From Thinopyrum elongatum (lineage: Eukaryota > Streptophyta > Magnoliopsida > Poales > Poaceae), in NCBI GenBank assembly GCA_011799875.1, contig CM022297.1, forward strand, positions 362,084,921 to 362,148,920: DNA of 64,000 nt, given 5' to 3'. The notes under the pieces are model-generated. The model saw nothing but the letters and a program-made list of their open reading frames with translations. It did no database searches and was not told the origin of the DNA. Of the stretch, positions 32,647-44,410 are shown in pieces. Within the stretch, counting starts at the first letter, position 1. Each line of letters begins with the position of its first letter. The position numbers were made by a program, and so were the translations under genes.

Positions 32647-33426
32647 CTCGGTAACGGACGCTCGGAGTTGTATCCCGATCGATACAACTAGAATTGGATA
32701 GAAATGGATATTAGGGCTCTGGGATCGCTTTCTCACAGGGAGTCGAGGAAGGATCTCTGGGCAAGGTTGATACTTATTTCTGCTACTACTTTATATTGTA
32801 CTAATCTACACTCTTCTAATGCTGCAAGACCGCTGAAGATGCTAGTCTTTGATAGGACTAGGCCTTCTCTCCATTCTGGCATTGCTGCAGCCCAGTCCAC
32901 ATATACAGCCTTCCTTTGATAATGTTGCATATGTAGTGTAGATCCTTGCTTGCTGAGTACTTCGGATGAGTACTCACGGTTGCTTTGCTTCCTCTTTTTC
33001 CGCATATCTGTTTGATGCAACCAGATGAAGGAGCCCCTAAGACAGCTGCCCCCGAGAGACGAATGCTACTACTACTACCCCGAGGGTGGTTACTACTATT
33101 AGTAGGCTGACGACCAGGAGTAGGTTCGGAGGGTCCCAGGTAGGAGGCCTGCGCCTTTTCGATCGTAGCTTTTGTTTTGTACCGCCTTCTTAAAGGCTTG
33201 TCTATTTCTCTTTTATATCTGTACTCAGATATCTAACGCTTCCACTGATGCTTGTTGACATCAAGCTTATGTATTCGAGCCCTCGAGGCCCTGGCTTGTA
33301 ATATAAAGCTTGTATTATTTTATTTATGTTTTAGAGTTGTGTTGTGATATCTTCAAGTGAGTCCTTAGGCTTGATCGTGTGCATTTGCGTGTATGGTTAG
33401 TGCACGATTAAGCCGGGGGCGTCACA
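32647..33426 (+). mobile_element. Tekay-type LTR fragment (3' end)
   Basis: Matches the last part of the 4.2-kb Tekay 3' LTR (54258-55058), including a CAACCAG exon-like boundary (33025), AATATAAAGCTTG and the end CGTCACA. It ends at 33426, directly followed by Angela pol sequence starting CCTGT. The left part of the element is lost at the junction with Athila copy B. Confidence 0.8.
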
Positions 33427-34612
33427 CCTGTATTGTAAGGTGTGAAGTTGAGTAAGACTCAAAGCTCGACCACGGCAGAAGAAAGAGAAAGTATGAAGGT
33501 CGTCCCCTATGCCTTAGCCATAGGCTCTATAATGTATGCCATGATGTGTGCCATACTTGATGTGTGCCTTGTCATGAGTCTGGCAAGGGGGTACAAGAGT
33601 GATCCAGGAGTGGATCACTGGGTGGCGGTCAAAATTATCCTTAGAGGACTTAGGAAATGTTTCTCGATTATGGAGGTGATAAAGAGTTCATCGTAAAGGG
33701 TTAAGTTGATGCAAGCTTTGACACCGATTCGGATGACTCTGAGTCGCGAACCGGACATGTATAGTGGAGCAGTCATATGGAATAGCTCCAAGTGGAGCGT
33801 GGTAGCAGCATCTATAGTATGACATAGAGATTTGCAAAGTACACATGGATCTGAATGTTGCAAACCCGTTGACAAAAATCTCTCTCACAAGCAAAACATG
33901 ATCAAACCCCAAAACTGATTGGGTGTTAATCACATGGAGATGTGAACTAGATTATTGACTCTAGTGCAAGTGGGAGACTGTTGAAAATATGCCCTAGAGG
34001 CAATAATAAAAGGTTACTATCATATTTCCCGTTCATGATAAATGTTTATTATTCATGCTAGAATTGTATTGACCGGAAACCTAAATACATATGTGGATAC
34101 ATAAACAACACAGTGTCCCTAGTATGCCTCTACTAGACTAGCTTGTTGATCAAAGATGGTTAAGGTTTCCTAACCATAGACATGAGTTGTCATTTCATAA
34201 TGTGACCACATTATTAGGAGAATGATGTGATGGACAAGACCCAAACGTGAGCTTAGCAACAGATCATATCACTTAGTTTTTTTGCTATTGCTTTCTTCAT
34301 GTCAAGTATCTGTTACTTAGACCATGAGATCATGCCACTCCCGGATATCAGAGGAATGCCTTTTGTGCTATCAAACATCACTTCGTAACTGGGTGATCAT
34401 AAAGGTGCTCTACAGGTATCTCCGAAGGTGTCTGTTGGGTTGCATGAATCGAGACTGGGATTTGTCACTCCGTGTGATGGAGAGATATCTCTGGGCCCTC
34501 TCAGTAATACAACATAATAAGAAGCTACATGTGACTAATGAGTTTAGTCATGGGATCTTGTATTACGGAACAAGTAAAGAGACTTGCCGGTAACGAGATT
34601 GAACTAGGTATG
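33427..34612 (+). mobile_element. pol: Angela B: pol 3' end and partial 3' LTR
   Basis: 33427-33970 corresponds to the RNase H end of Angela pol (TGGATCACTGG, AAGAGTTCATCGTAAAG, then the usual untranslated run to GTGGGAGAC), with frame disruptions throughout. The 3' LTR starts at 33979 (TGTTGAAAATATGCCC) and is cut at 34612 by Athila copy C. The remaining ~1.1 kb of LTR is not found beyond copy C. RNase H would remove RNA from the cDNA hybrid; this piece is a relic. Confidence 0.82.
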
Positions 34613-36091
34613 TGATACGTCCATTTTGCATCATGCTTTTATGTTGATACTTATGCCTTTTCTCTCTTATTTTACAAGATTTACATGAAGAGGGAGAATG
34701 CCGCCAGCTGGAATTCTAGACCGGAAAGGAGCAAATCTGAGATACCTATTCTACACAACTCCAAATGTCCTGAAACTTTACGGAGAATTATTTTTGAATA
34801 AAAAAAATATTGGGCGAAGAAACTACTGATGGGGACCCACCAGGTGGCCACAAGCCTGGGGCGCGCCCTACCCCCCAGGGCATGCCCCCAGGGCTTGTGG
34901 GCCCCTGGCCATCGTATGGCGCCCATCTTCTGCTATATGGAGGGTTTTGACCTAGAAAAAATAATAAGGGAGCTTTCAGGACGAAGCGCCGCCGTCTCGA
35001 GGCGGAACCTGGACAGAATCAATCTAGGGCTCCGGTGGAGCTATTTTGCCGGGGAAACTTCCCTCCAGGAGGGGAAAATCTAAGCCATCATCATCACCAA
35101 CGATCCTCTCATCGAGGGAGGGTCAATCTTCATCAACATCTTCATCAGCACCATCTCCGCTCAAACCCTAGTTCATCTCTTGTATTCAAACTTTGTCTTA
35201 AAACCTCAGATTGGTACCTATGGGTTGCTAGTAGTGTTGATTACTCTTCGTAGTTGATGATAGTTGGTTTATTTGGTGGAAGATCATATGTTCAGATCCT
35301 TAATGATATTTATTACCCCTCTGATCTTGAACATGAGCATGCATTGTGAGTAGTTACGTTTGTTCCTGAGGACATGGGAGAAGTCTTGTTATAAGTAATC
35401 ATGTGAATTTGGTATTCGTTCGATATTTTGATGAGATGTATGTTGTCTTTCCTCTAGTGGTGGTATGTGAACGTCGACTACATGACACTTCACCATGATT
35501 TGGGCCTAGGTGGAAGGCATTGGGAAGTAATAAGTAGATGATGGGTTGCTAGAGTGACAGAAGCTTAAACCCTAGTTTATGCATTGCTTCGTAAGGGGCT
35601 GATTTGGATCCACATGTTTCATGCTATGGTTAGATTTATCTTAATTCTTCTTTCATAGTTGCGGATGCTTGCGAGAGGGGTTAATCATAAGTGGGAGGCT
35701 TGTCCAAGTAAGGACAGCACCCAGGCAACTGTCCACCCACATATCAAATTATCAAAGTAACGAGCACGAATCATATGAGCATGATGAAAACTAGCTTGAC
35801 AATAATTCCCATGTGTCCTCGGGAGCACTTTGCTTTACATAAGAGTTCGTCCAGGCTTATCCTTTGCTACAAAAAGTATTGGGCCACCTTGCTGCACCTC
35901 TGCTACACTTGTTACTTGTTACTCATTAAAAATTATCTTATTACCAAACTATCTGTTACCGACAATTTCAGTGCCTGCAGAAAATACCTTGCTGAAAACC
36001 GCTTGTCATTTCCTTCTGCTCCTCGTTGGGTTCGACACTCTTATTTATTGAAAGGACTACAATTGACCCCCCCTATACTTGTGGATCATCA
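34613..36091 (+). repeat. 5' LTR of Athila copy C
   Basis: 1,479 bp, from TGATACGTCC to GGATCATCA. Compared with the copy A LTR it lacks about 45 bp near its start (around 34645), where copy A reads through TTATTGTATTATGGGC. Confidence 0.88.
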
Positions 36092-36100
36092 AGACTCTTT

Positions 36101-36118
36101 TCCAGCATCGTTTCCGGG
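36101..36118 (+). other. Degenerate primer-binding site of Athila copy C
   Basis: TCCAGCATCGTTTCCGGGG follows the LTR. It keeps only part of the tRNA-Asp complement TGGCGCCGTTGCCGGGG. Confidence 0.5.
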
Positions 36119-36197
36119 GAGTGAAGCGCCTTTGGTGAGTGGAATTTGGTAAGGAAACATTTATATTACGCGCTGAAATTTATTGTCACTTGTCACT

Positions 36198-37046
36198 ATG
36201 GAAAATAATCCTTTAAGGGGCTTGTTCAGGGTATCTTCACCCCGACCGGAAGAACAAAGAGTTGCTCCTCAACCTATTGCACCTACTAAAAATATATATT
36301 ATGAAATTCCTTCGGGTATGATAGAGAAACTGCTAGCTAATCCTTATGCAGGAGATGGAACATTACATCTAGATATGCAGCTAATCTATGTGGATGAAGT
36401 TTGTGGATTATTTAAGCTTGCAGGTTTACCCGAAGATGAAGTCAAGAAGAAGGTCTTCCCTTTATGTTTGAAGGGAAAGGCATTGACATGGTATAGGCCA
36501 TGTGATGATATTGGAGCTTGGAATTACAACCGATTGAAATTGTAATTTCATCAGAAGTTTTATCCTATAGATCTGGTTCATCGTGATCGGAATTATATAT
36601 ATAATTTTTGGCCTCGTGATGGAGAAAGTATCGCTCAAGCTTGGGGGACGCTTAAGCCAATGTTATATTCATGTCCCAATCATGAGCTCTTAAGAGAAAT
36701 TATTATACAAAATTTTTATGCTCGGCTTTCTCGTAATGATCAATCCATGCTCGATACTTCTTGTACTGGTTCTTTTATGAAGAAGACTATGGAATTCAAA
36801 TGGGAACTCTTGGAAAGAATTAAACACAACTCTAAAGATTGGGAGCTCGATGAAGGTAAGGAGTCAGTTATAAACCTTGAGTTTGATTGTGTTAAATCTT
36901 TTATGGATACCGATGTTTTTGTGAAATTAGGACTAATTAAATATGGACTTGACTTTGAGATAGTAGATTCTTTTTTGAATCGTTTGCTACTCATGTTGAT
37001 CTCCCTAAGGAGAAGTGGTTTAAATATCATCCTCACATTGAAGTAA
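36198..37046 (+). pseudogene. gag: Athila copy C gag (broken)
   Basis: The start ATG is 36198 (MENNPLRGLF). The capsid region includes PEDEVKKKVFPLCLKGKALTW (36430-36490). TAA at 36543-36545 interrupts it at the same codon as in copy B. The frame continues with FWPRDGESIAQAW and LSRNDQSMLDTSC to about 36915, after which frames shift. The product would be the particle protein. Confidence 0.8.
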
Positions 37047-37243
37047 AAATAGTAGAACCCATTAAAGCTGAAGAAGAAACCATTACTTATAATGTTGATC
37101 CAGTTATTCCTACTACTTATATTGAGAAACCACCTTTTCCTGTTAGGATAAAAGAACATGCTAAAGCTTTAGCTGTAGTCCATAAGAGTTATACAAGAAC
37201 ACCTACACCCTATGAACAATTTAAAATTGAACCTAATCTTGCT

Positions 37244-40200
37244 ATGGTTAAAGATCTCTTGGGTGAAAATATTGATGGGCATGTTATTTACTTCTGTGAT
37301 GAAGCTACTAGAATTGCTAAACCCGGTGAAAAAGATAAACATAGACCTATTGTCGGCATGCCTGTTGTCTCTGTTAAAATAGGAGATCATTGTTATCATG
37401 GCTTATGTGATTTGGGTGCTAGTGTGAGTGCAATCCCTTTTACTTTATATCAAGAGATTATAAATGATATTGCACCTGCTGAAATAGAAGATATTGATGT
37501 TACTATCAAGCTTGCTAATAGAGACACTGTCACACCACTTGGGATTGTTAGAGATGTTGAAGTCTTGTGTGGGAAAATAAAATACCCTACTGATTTTCTA
37601 GTTCTGGGTTCCCCACAAGATGATTTTTGTCCCATTATATTTGTTTGACCTTTCTTGAACAAAGTTAATGCTAAGATAGATTGTGAGAAAGAAACTGTTA
37701 GCGTAAGTTTCGTGGATGTGTCTCATGAGTTTAATTTCTGCAAATTCCGTAGACAACCTCGTGATAAAGAATTGCCTAGTAAAAGATGAAATTATTGGTC
37801 TTACTTCTATTGATGTGCCTCCTACTGATTCTTTAGAACAATATTTTCTAGACCATGAAAATGACATGTTTATGAATGAAAGAAATGAAATAGATGAGAT
37901 TTTCTTTAAACAAATGCCTGCTTTGAAACACAACTTGCATGTTGAGACTCTTGGAGATCCTATTCCACTAAAAAGTGATCCTGTGTTTGATCTTAAACAA
38001 TTACCTGATACTCTGAAATATGCTTATCTTGATGAAACGAAGATATATCCTGTTATTATTAGTGCTAACTTTTCAGAGCATGAAGAAAAGAGATTCTTGA
38101 AAACTCTGAGGAAGCACCGTGCCGCTATTGGATACACTCTTGATGATCTTAAGGGCATTTGTCCCACTCTATGTCAGCATAAAGTTAATATGGAACCTGA
38201 TGCTAAACCAGTTGTAGATCACCAGCAACGGTTGAATCCTAAGATGAAAGAAGTGGTAAGAAATGAAATACTAAAGCTTCTGGAAGCAGGTATAATCTAT
38301 CCTATTGCTGATAGTAGATGGGTAAGTCCTGTTCACTGTGTCCCTAAGAAGGGAGGTATTACTGTTGTTCCTAATGATAAAAATGAAGTTATCCCACAAA
38401 GAATTATCACAGGTTATAGGATGGTAATTGATTTTAGATAATTAAATAAAGCTACTAGGAAAGATCATTACCCTCCGCCATTTATTGATCAAATGCTAGA
38501 AAGACTATCAAAACTTACACATTTATGCTTTCTAGATGGATACTCTGCTTTTTCTCAAATACCTGTATCACAAGAGGATCAAGAAAAAACTACTTTTACA
38601 TGCCCTTTTGGTACCTATGCTTATAGATGTATGCCTTTTGGTTTATGCAATGCACGTGCCACCTTTCAAAGATGTATGACTGCTATATTCTCTGACTTTT
38701 GTGAAAAGATTGTTGAGGTTTTCATGGATGTTTTTTCCGTTTACGGAACTTCATTTGATCATTGCTTAAGCAACCTTGATCGAGTTTTGCAGAGATGTGA
38801 AGAAACTAATCTTGTCTTGAGTTGGGAGAAGTGCCACTTTATGGTTAATGAAGGTATTGTCTTGGGGCATAAAATTTCTGAAAGAGGTATTGAAGTTGAT
38901 AAAGCCAAAGTTGATGCTATTGAAAAAATGCCATGTCCTAAAGATATCAAAGGTATAAGAAGCTTCCTTGGTCATGCTGGTTTCTATAGGAGATTTATTA
39001 AAGACTTCTCTGAAATTTCTAGGCCTCTTACTAATCTTTTACAAAAAGATGTTCCATTCGGTTTTTATGATGATTGTGTGGAAGCATTTGAAATACTTAA
39101 GAAAGCCTTAATTTCTGCACCTATTGTTCAACCACCTGATTGGAACCTGCCCTTTGAAATTATGTGTGATGCTAGTGATTATGCTGTTGGTGTTGTTCTA
39201 GGACAAAGAGTTGATAGGAAATTAAATGTTATCCATTATGCTAGTAAAACTATAGACAGTGCTCAAAGAAATTATGCTACTACTGAAAAAGAATTTTTAG
39301 CGGTTGTGTTTGCTTGTGATAAATTCAGATCTTATATTGTTCATTCTAAAGTAATTGTTCACACTGATCATGCTGCTATTAAATACCTTATGGAAAAGAA
39401 AGATGCCAAACCTAGACTTATTAGGTGGGTTCTCTTGCTACAAGAATTTGATTTACATATTACTGATAGAAAGGGAGCTGAGAACCCCATAGCAGACAAC
39501 TTGTCTAGATTAGAAAATATTCTTGATGACCCACTACCTATTGATGATAGCTTTCCTGATGAACAATTAGCTGTTAGAAATACTTTCGTAGTAATCCATG
39601 GTATGCAGACTATGCTAATTTTATTGGTGCTAAGTTTATACCACCTAGTTTCACATACCAACAAAAGAAAAAGTTTTTCTATGACTTAAGACATTACTTC
39701 TAGGATGACCCACACCTTTATAAAGAAGGAGTAGATGGTGTTATTAGATGTTGTGTATCTGAGCATGAACAGGAACAAATCCTACGCAAGTGTCACTCCG
39801 AGGCTTACGGAGGACACCACGCTGGAGACAGAACTGCGCACAAGGTATTACAATCTGGTTTTTATTGGCCTACTCTATGCAAGGATGCTCGTAAGTTTGT
39901 CTTGTCTTGTGATGAATGTCAAAGAATTGGTAACATTAGTAGACGTCAGGAAATGCCTATGAATTATTCACTTGTTATTGAACCATTTGATGTTTGGGTA
40001 TTTGATTATATCGGGCCTTTTCCTTCCTCCAATGGGTATACACATATTTTGGTTGCTGTTGATTATGTTACTAAGTGGGTAGAAGCTATTCCAACTAGTA
40101 GTGCTGATCATAACACCTCCATTAAAATGCTTAAAGAAGTTATTTTCCCGAGGTTTGAAGTCCCTAGATATTTAATGACTGATGGTGGTTCACACTTTAT

Positions 40201-40687
40201 TCATGGTGCTTTCCTAAAATTGCTTGCTAAGTATCATGTTAACCATAGAATTGCATCTCCATATCATCCTCGGTCTAGTGGTCAAGTAGAATTAAGTAAC
40301 AGAGAAATAAAATTGATCTTACAAAAGACTGTTAATAGATCCAGGAAGAATTGGTCTAAGATAGTTGATGATGCATTATGGCTTATAGAACTGCTTATAA
40401 AAATCCTATGGGTATGTCTCCATATAAAATGGTATATGGAAAAGCATGTCACTTACCTCTCGAATTGGAACATAAAGCTTATTGGGCAATTAAAGAACTC
40501 AACTATGATTTCAAACTTGCCAGTGAGGAGAGGTTATTTGACATTAGCTCACTTGATGAGTGGAGAACCCAAGCCTATGAAAATGCCAAGTTGTTTAAAG
40601 AGAAAGTTAAAAGATGGCATGACAAAAATATACAAAAGCAGAAAATTTAATGTAGGTGACCATGTCTTGCTATACAATTCTCATTTA
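37244..40687 (+). pseudogene. pol: Athila copy C protease and pol (broken)
   Basis: Protease (37244-37690) has CDLGASV (about 37405) and a TGA replacing the Arg of GRPF (37646-37648). RT covers about 37800-39100 and is interrupted by TAA at 38439-38441. Its active site reads FMDV (Val codon 38730-38732). RNase H (39150-39560) keeps CDASDYA and EKEFLAVV. A one-base loss near 39582 and TAG near 39702 precede the integrase zinc region ([17 protein letters not shown]). The core has VFDYIGPF, TDGGSHF and GQVEL (39990-40300). A base is missing near 40380 and one gained near 40643, as in copy B. Sequence stops at 40687. Confidence 0.86.
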
Positions 40688-41830
40688 TCAGGCTGAAGCC
40701 TCTTGACATAAGCGTCGCATCCCCAAACTTTAAGAAACGACAGCTTAGGTTTCTTGCCAAACCATAACTCATACAGTGTCGTCTCAACGGATTTAGACAT
40801 TGCCCTATTTAAAGTGAATGCGGTTGTCTCTAATGCATAACCCCAAAACGATACTGGCAAATCAGTAAGAGACATCATAGAATGCACCATACCCAATAAA
40901 GTATGGTTACGATGTTCGGACACACCATTACGTTGTGGTGTTCCAGGTGGCGTGAGTTGTGAAACAATTCCACATTGTCTTAAATGAGCGCCAAACTGGT
41001 AACTCAAATATTCACCTCCACGATCGGATCGTAGAAACTTTATTTTATAGTTACGATGATTCTCCACTTCACTCTGACATTCCTTGAACTTTTCAAATGT
41101 TTTAGACTTGTGTTTCATTAAGTACATATACCCATATCTACTCAAATCATCCGTGAAGGTAAGAAAATAACGATATCCACCGCGTGCTTCAACACTCATC
41201 GGACCACATACATCAGTATGTATTATTTCCAATAAGTCACTAGCTCACTCCATTGTTCCGGAGAACAGAGTTTTAGTCATCTTTCCCATAAGGCATGGTT
41301 CACATCTATCAAATGATACATAATTAAGTGATTCCAAAAGTCCATCAACATGGAGTTTCTTCATGCGCTTTACACCAATATGACCTAAGCAGCAGTTTCA
41401 CAAGTATGTGGTACTATAATCATTAACTTTGCATCTTTTGGCATTAATATTATGTGTATCACTACGATCGAGATTCAACAAGAATAAACCATTCACAAGG
41501 GGTGCATGACCATAAAAGATATTACTCATATAAATAGAATAACCATTATTCTCTGACTTAAATGAATAACCATCTTGCAACAAGCAATGTCTAGATATAA
41601 TGTTTTATGCTCAACGCAAGCACCAAATAACCATTATTTATGTTTAATACTAATCCCAAAGGTATTACGAGCGTGCCGATGGTGATCATATCAACCTTGG
41701 AGACACTTCCAACACTTATCGTCACCTCGCCCCCGGCTAGTCTCCGTTACTCTGCAGCTCCTACTCTGAGTTACTAATATTAGCAACTGAATCGGTATCA
41801 AATACCCAGACGCTGCTACGAGCACTAGTG
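40688..41830 (-). pseudogene. pol: Angela C protease and integrase (partial, broken)
   Basis: The protease active site reads VFDTDSVAN (41790-41808), where functional relatives have DTG. The integrase zinc-binding region (HIGVKRMKKLH, CEPCLMGKM) lies at 41300-41390. The catalytic core is open from 41232 with HTDVCGP, RSDRGGEY and GVSEHRN, so all three acidic residues are kept. It ends at VWGCDAYVKRLQPD, about 40690, cut by the junction with Athila copy C. Stops occur near 41245, 41396 and 41770. Confidence 0.82.
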
Positions 41831-41899
41831 CGGTACACATCAATAACATGTATATCAAATATACCTTTGTTGACGTTGCCAGCCTTCTTATCTGCCAAG

Positions 41900-42690
41900 C
41901 ACTTAAGGTAATTCCGCTTCTAGTGATCGTTCCCCTTGTAATAGAAGCACTTAGTCTCGGGTATGGGTCTAGCATTGGGTTTCTTCACGGGAGCGGCAAC
42001 TGCCTTGCCATTCTTCTTGAAGTTCCCTTTCTTTCCCCTGCCTTTCTTGAAACTAGCGGTCCTATTAACAATCAACACTTGATGCTTTCTCTTGATTTCT
42101 ACCTCCGTGGCCTTAAGCATCGCGAATAGCTCAGGGATCATCTTCTCCATCCCTTGCATATTATAGTTCATCACGAAGCCCTTATGGCTTGGTGGCAGTG
42201 ACTGGAAAACTTTGTCAACCGCTGTCTTATCTGGAAGATTAACTCCCACTTGATACAAGCGATTGTAGCACCCAGACACTCTGAGCACATGCTCACTAAC
42301 TAAGTTGTTCTCCTCCATCTTGCAGGCAAAAGAACTTGTCAGAGGTCTTATACCTCTCAACACGGGCATGAGCCTGAAATACCAATTTCAACTCTTGGAA
42401 CATCTCATATGCTCTGTGGCATCCAAAACATCTTTGGGGCCCTTATTTCTAAGTCATAAAGCATGGCGCACTGAACTATCAAGTATTCGTCAGAACGTGC
42501 CTGCCAGACATTCACAACATCCACAGACGATGCTAGAGGGGTTGGTACACCGAGCGGTGCATCAAGGACATAAGCCTTCTATGCAGCAGTGAGGACAATC
42601 CTCAGACTACGGACCTAGTCCGCATAATTGCTTACAATATCTTTCAACTTAGTCTTTCTCTAGGAACGCACTAAAAATAGGGAGCTACAT
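41900..42690 (-). pseudogene. gag: Angela C gag (broken)
   Basis: The recognisable gag core is at 41920-42369 (LPPSHKGFVMNYNMQGM, ELFAMLKATEVEIKRKHQ). The zinc knuckle begins CFYYKGNDHW, with Tyr in place of the second Cys, so metal binding should fail. The N-terminal part up to about 42690 is recognisable in pieces in several frames, and the normal start codon is not seen. Confidence 0.72.
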
Positions 42691-43974
42691 CACGAGCTAT
42701 TGATCTACAACATAATTTGCAAAGACAATTTAGACTATGTTCATGATAATGGGTTCAGTTAATCAAATTACTAGTGAACTCCCAGTTAAATCAACATCCC
42801 TCAAGTTGTCTAAGTGTTTACACGATCCATATAAACCAACCCATGTCCGATCATCACGTGAGATGGGGTGGTCATCAACGGTGAACATCTCCATGTTGAT
42901 CATATCTACCATATGACTCGTCTTCGACCTTTCGGTCCTCCGTGTTCCAAGGCCATGTCTATACATGCTAGGATCGTCAAGTTTAACCCAAGTATTCCGC
43001 ATGTGTAAATACTCGCTTACACCCGTTGTATGTGAACATAGAGTCTATCACACCCAATCATCTCGAGGTGCTTCGAAATGACGAACTTTCGCAATGGTGC
43101 ATACTTAGGGAGAACACATTTATCTTGAAATTAAGTGAAGGGATCATCTTATAATGCTACCGTCGTCCTAAGCAAAATAAGATGCATAAAAGATAAACAT
43201 CACATGCAATCAAAATATGTGACATGATATGGCCATTATCATCTTGTGCTTTTGATCTCCATCTCCAAAGCACCTGCATGATCTCCATCATCACTGGCAT
43301 GACACCATGATCTCCATCATCGTGTCTTCACATGGTCGTCTCGCCAACTATTGCTTCTACAACTATTGCTAACGCATAGCAATAAAGTAAAGCAATTACA
43401 TGGCGTTATTTGTTGACACGTAGGTCATATAATAAATTAAAGACAACCCTATGGCTCCTGCCAGTTGCCATACTAATCGACATGCAAGTCGTGACCATAT
43501 TAAAAAACATGATCATCTCATACATCAACATATATCACATCATGTTTTGGCCATACCACATCATAACATGCCCTGCAAAAACAAGTTAGACGTCCTCTAC
43601 TTTGTTGTTGCAATTTTTACGTGGTTGCTAGGGCATACTATAAGAACCGTTCTTATCTATGCAAAACCACAACAGTGATATACAAGTGGCCTTTTAACCT
43701 TCTACAAGGACTGCCTTTGTCAAATCAGTTTCAACTAAAGTAGGAGAGACAGACACCCGCAAGGCCACTTTTATGCAATACAAGTTGCATGTCAAACAGT
43801 GGAACCGGTCTCATGTGCGAGGACATGTAAGGTTGGTCCGAGCCGCTTCATCCCACAATACCACCGAATCCAAATAAGTCAAGGGAAGTAAGTAATTTGA
43901 ACATCAACGCCCACAAAAACTTTGTGTTCTACTCGTGCATATACATCTACGCATAGACCTAGCTCAGATACCAC
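42691..43974 (-). other. Angela C untranslated leader and primer-binding site
   Basis: About 1.27 kb of noncoding leader typical of Angela/BARE1 elements. The primer site is at 43960-43973 (minus strand TGGTATCTGAGCTAG, an initiator tRNA-Met type with one change), next to the LTR end. No gene is present. Confidence 0.7.
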
Positions 43975-44410
43975 TGATGGGGAACGTTGCATGAAAATCA
44001 AAAAATTCCTACGAAACACCCAAGATCTAATCTAGGATATGCATAGCTACGAGAGGGGAGTGTGTCTACATACCCTTGTAGACCTAAAGCAGAAGCGTAT
44101 ATAACGTGGTTGATGTAGTCGTACTCTTCGCGATCCAATCACGATCCAATCCGATCTAGCGCCGAACGGACGGCACCTCCGCGTTCAACACACGTGCGGC
44201 TCGATGACGTCTCCTCCTTCTTGATCCTGCAAGCAAGAGAGGAGAAGCAGATGGGATCTCAACCAGCATGATAGCATGGTGGAGATGGTGGTGGTGCAAT
44301 CCCGGCAGAGCTTCGCCAAACGTTGCGGGAACCGATCTGAGGAGAAAACGGAGTTTTGGGAGAGGTAGGGCTGCCGCCGGGGCATGGGATTTCTGTGTCT
44401 AGCCCCTACC
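43975..44410 (-). repeat. Angela C 5' LTR, 3' part (split by Tekay element)
   Basis: 436 bp of LTR ending GTTCCCCATCA on the minus strand at 43975. It continues at 55064 after the Tekay insertion; CTACC at 44406-44410 is repeated at 55059-55063. Confidence 0.9.

Larger units (their letters stand above)
34613..40687 (+). mobile_element. Athila copy C (plus), 3' truncated
   Basis: A complete 5' LTR (34613-36091), degenerate primer site, gag, protease, RT, RNase H and most of integrase, all in the order of copy B but on the other strand. It breaks off at 40687 in the integrase C-terminus, where Angela C begins. The left flank GTATG (34608-34612) is the expected target duplication; no partner is seen because the right end is gone. 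Confidence 0.88.
40688..44410 (-). mobile_element. Angela C: integrase, protease, gag, leader and LTR 3' end
   Basis: Reading right to left: 436 bp of LTR end (43975-44410), primer site, long leader, gag, protease and integrase. The remainder of the 5' LTR lies at 55064-56377 beyond the Tekay insertion. RT, RNase H and the 3' LTR are missing; the left end fuses to Athila copy C at a TTA overlap (40685-40687). Confidence 0.87.

Noticed and set aside
26586..40687. Athila copies B and C as one large inverted duplication
   Set aside because: Their LTR flanks differ (Tekay fragment and Angela B LTR), and the copies differ by many private changes; shared ancestry is better supported than a single local inversion.
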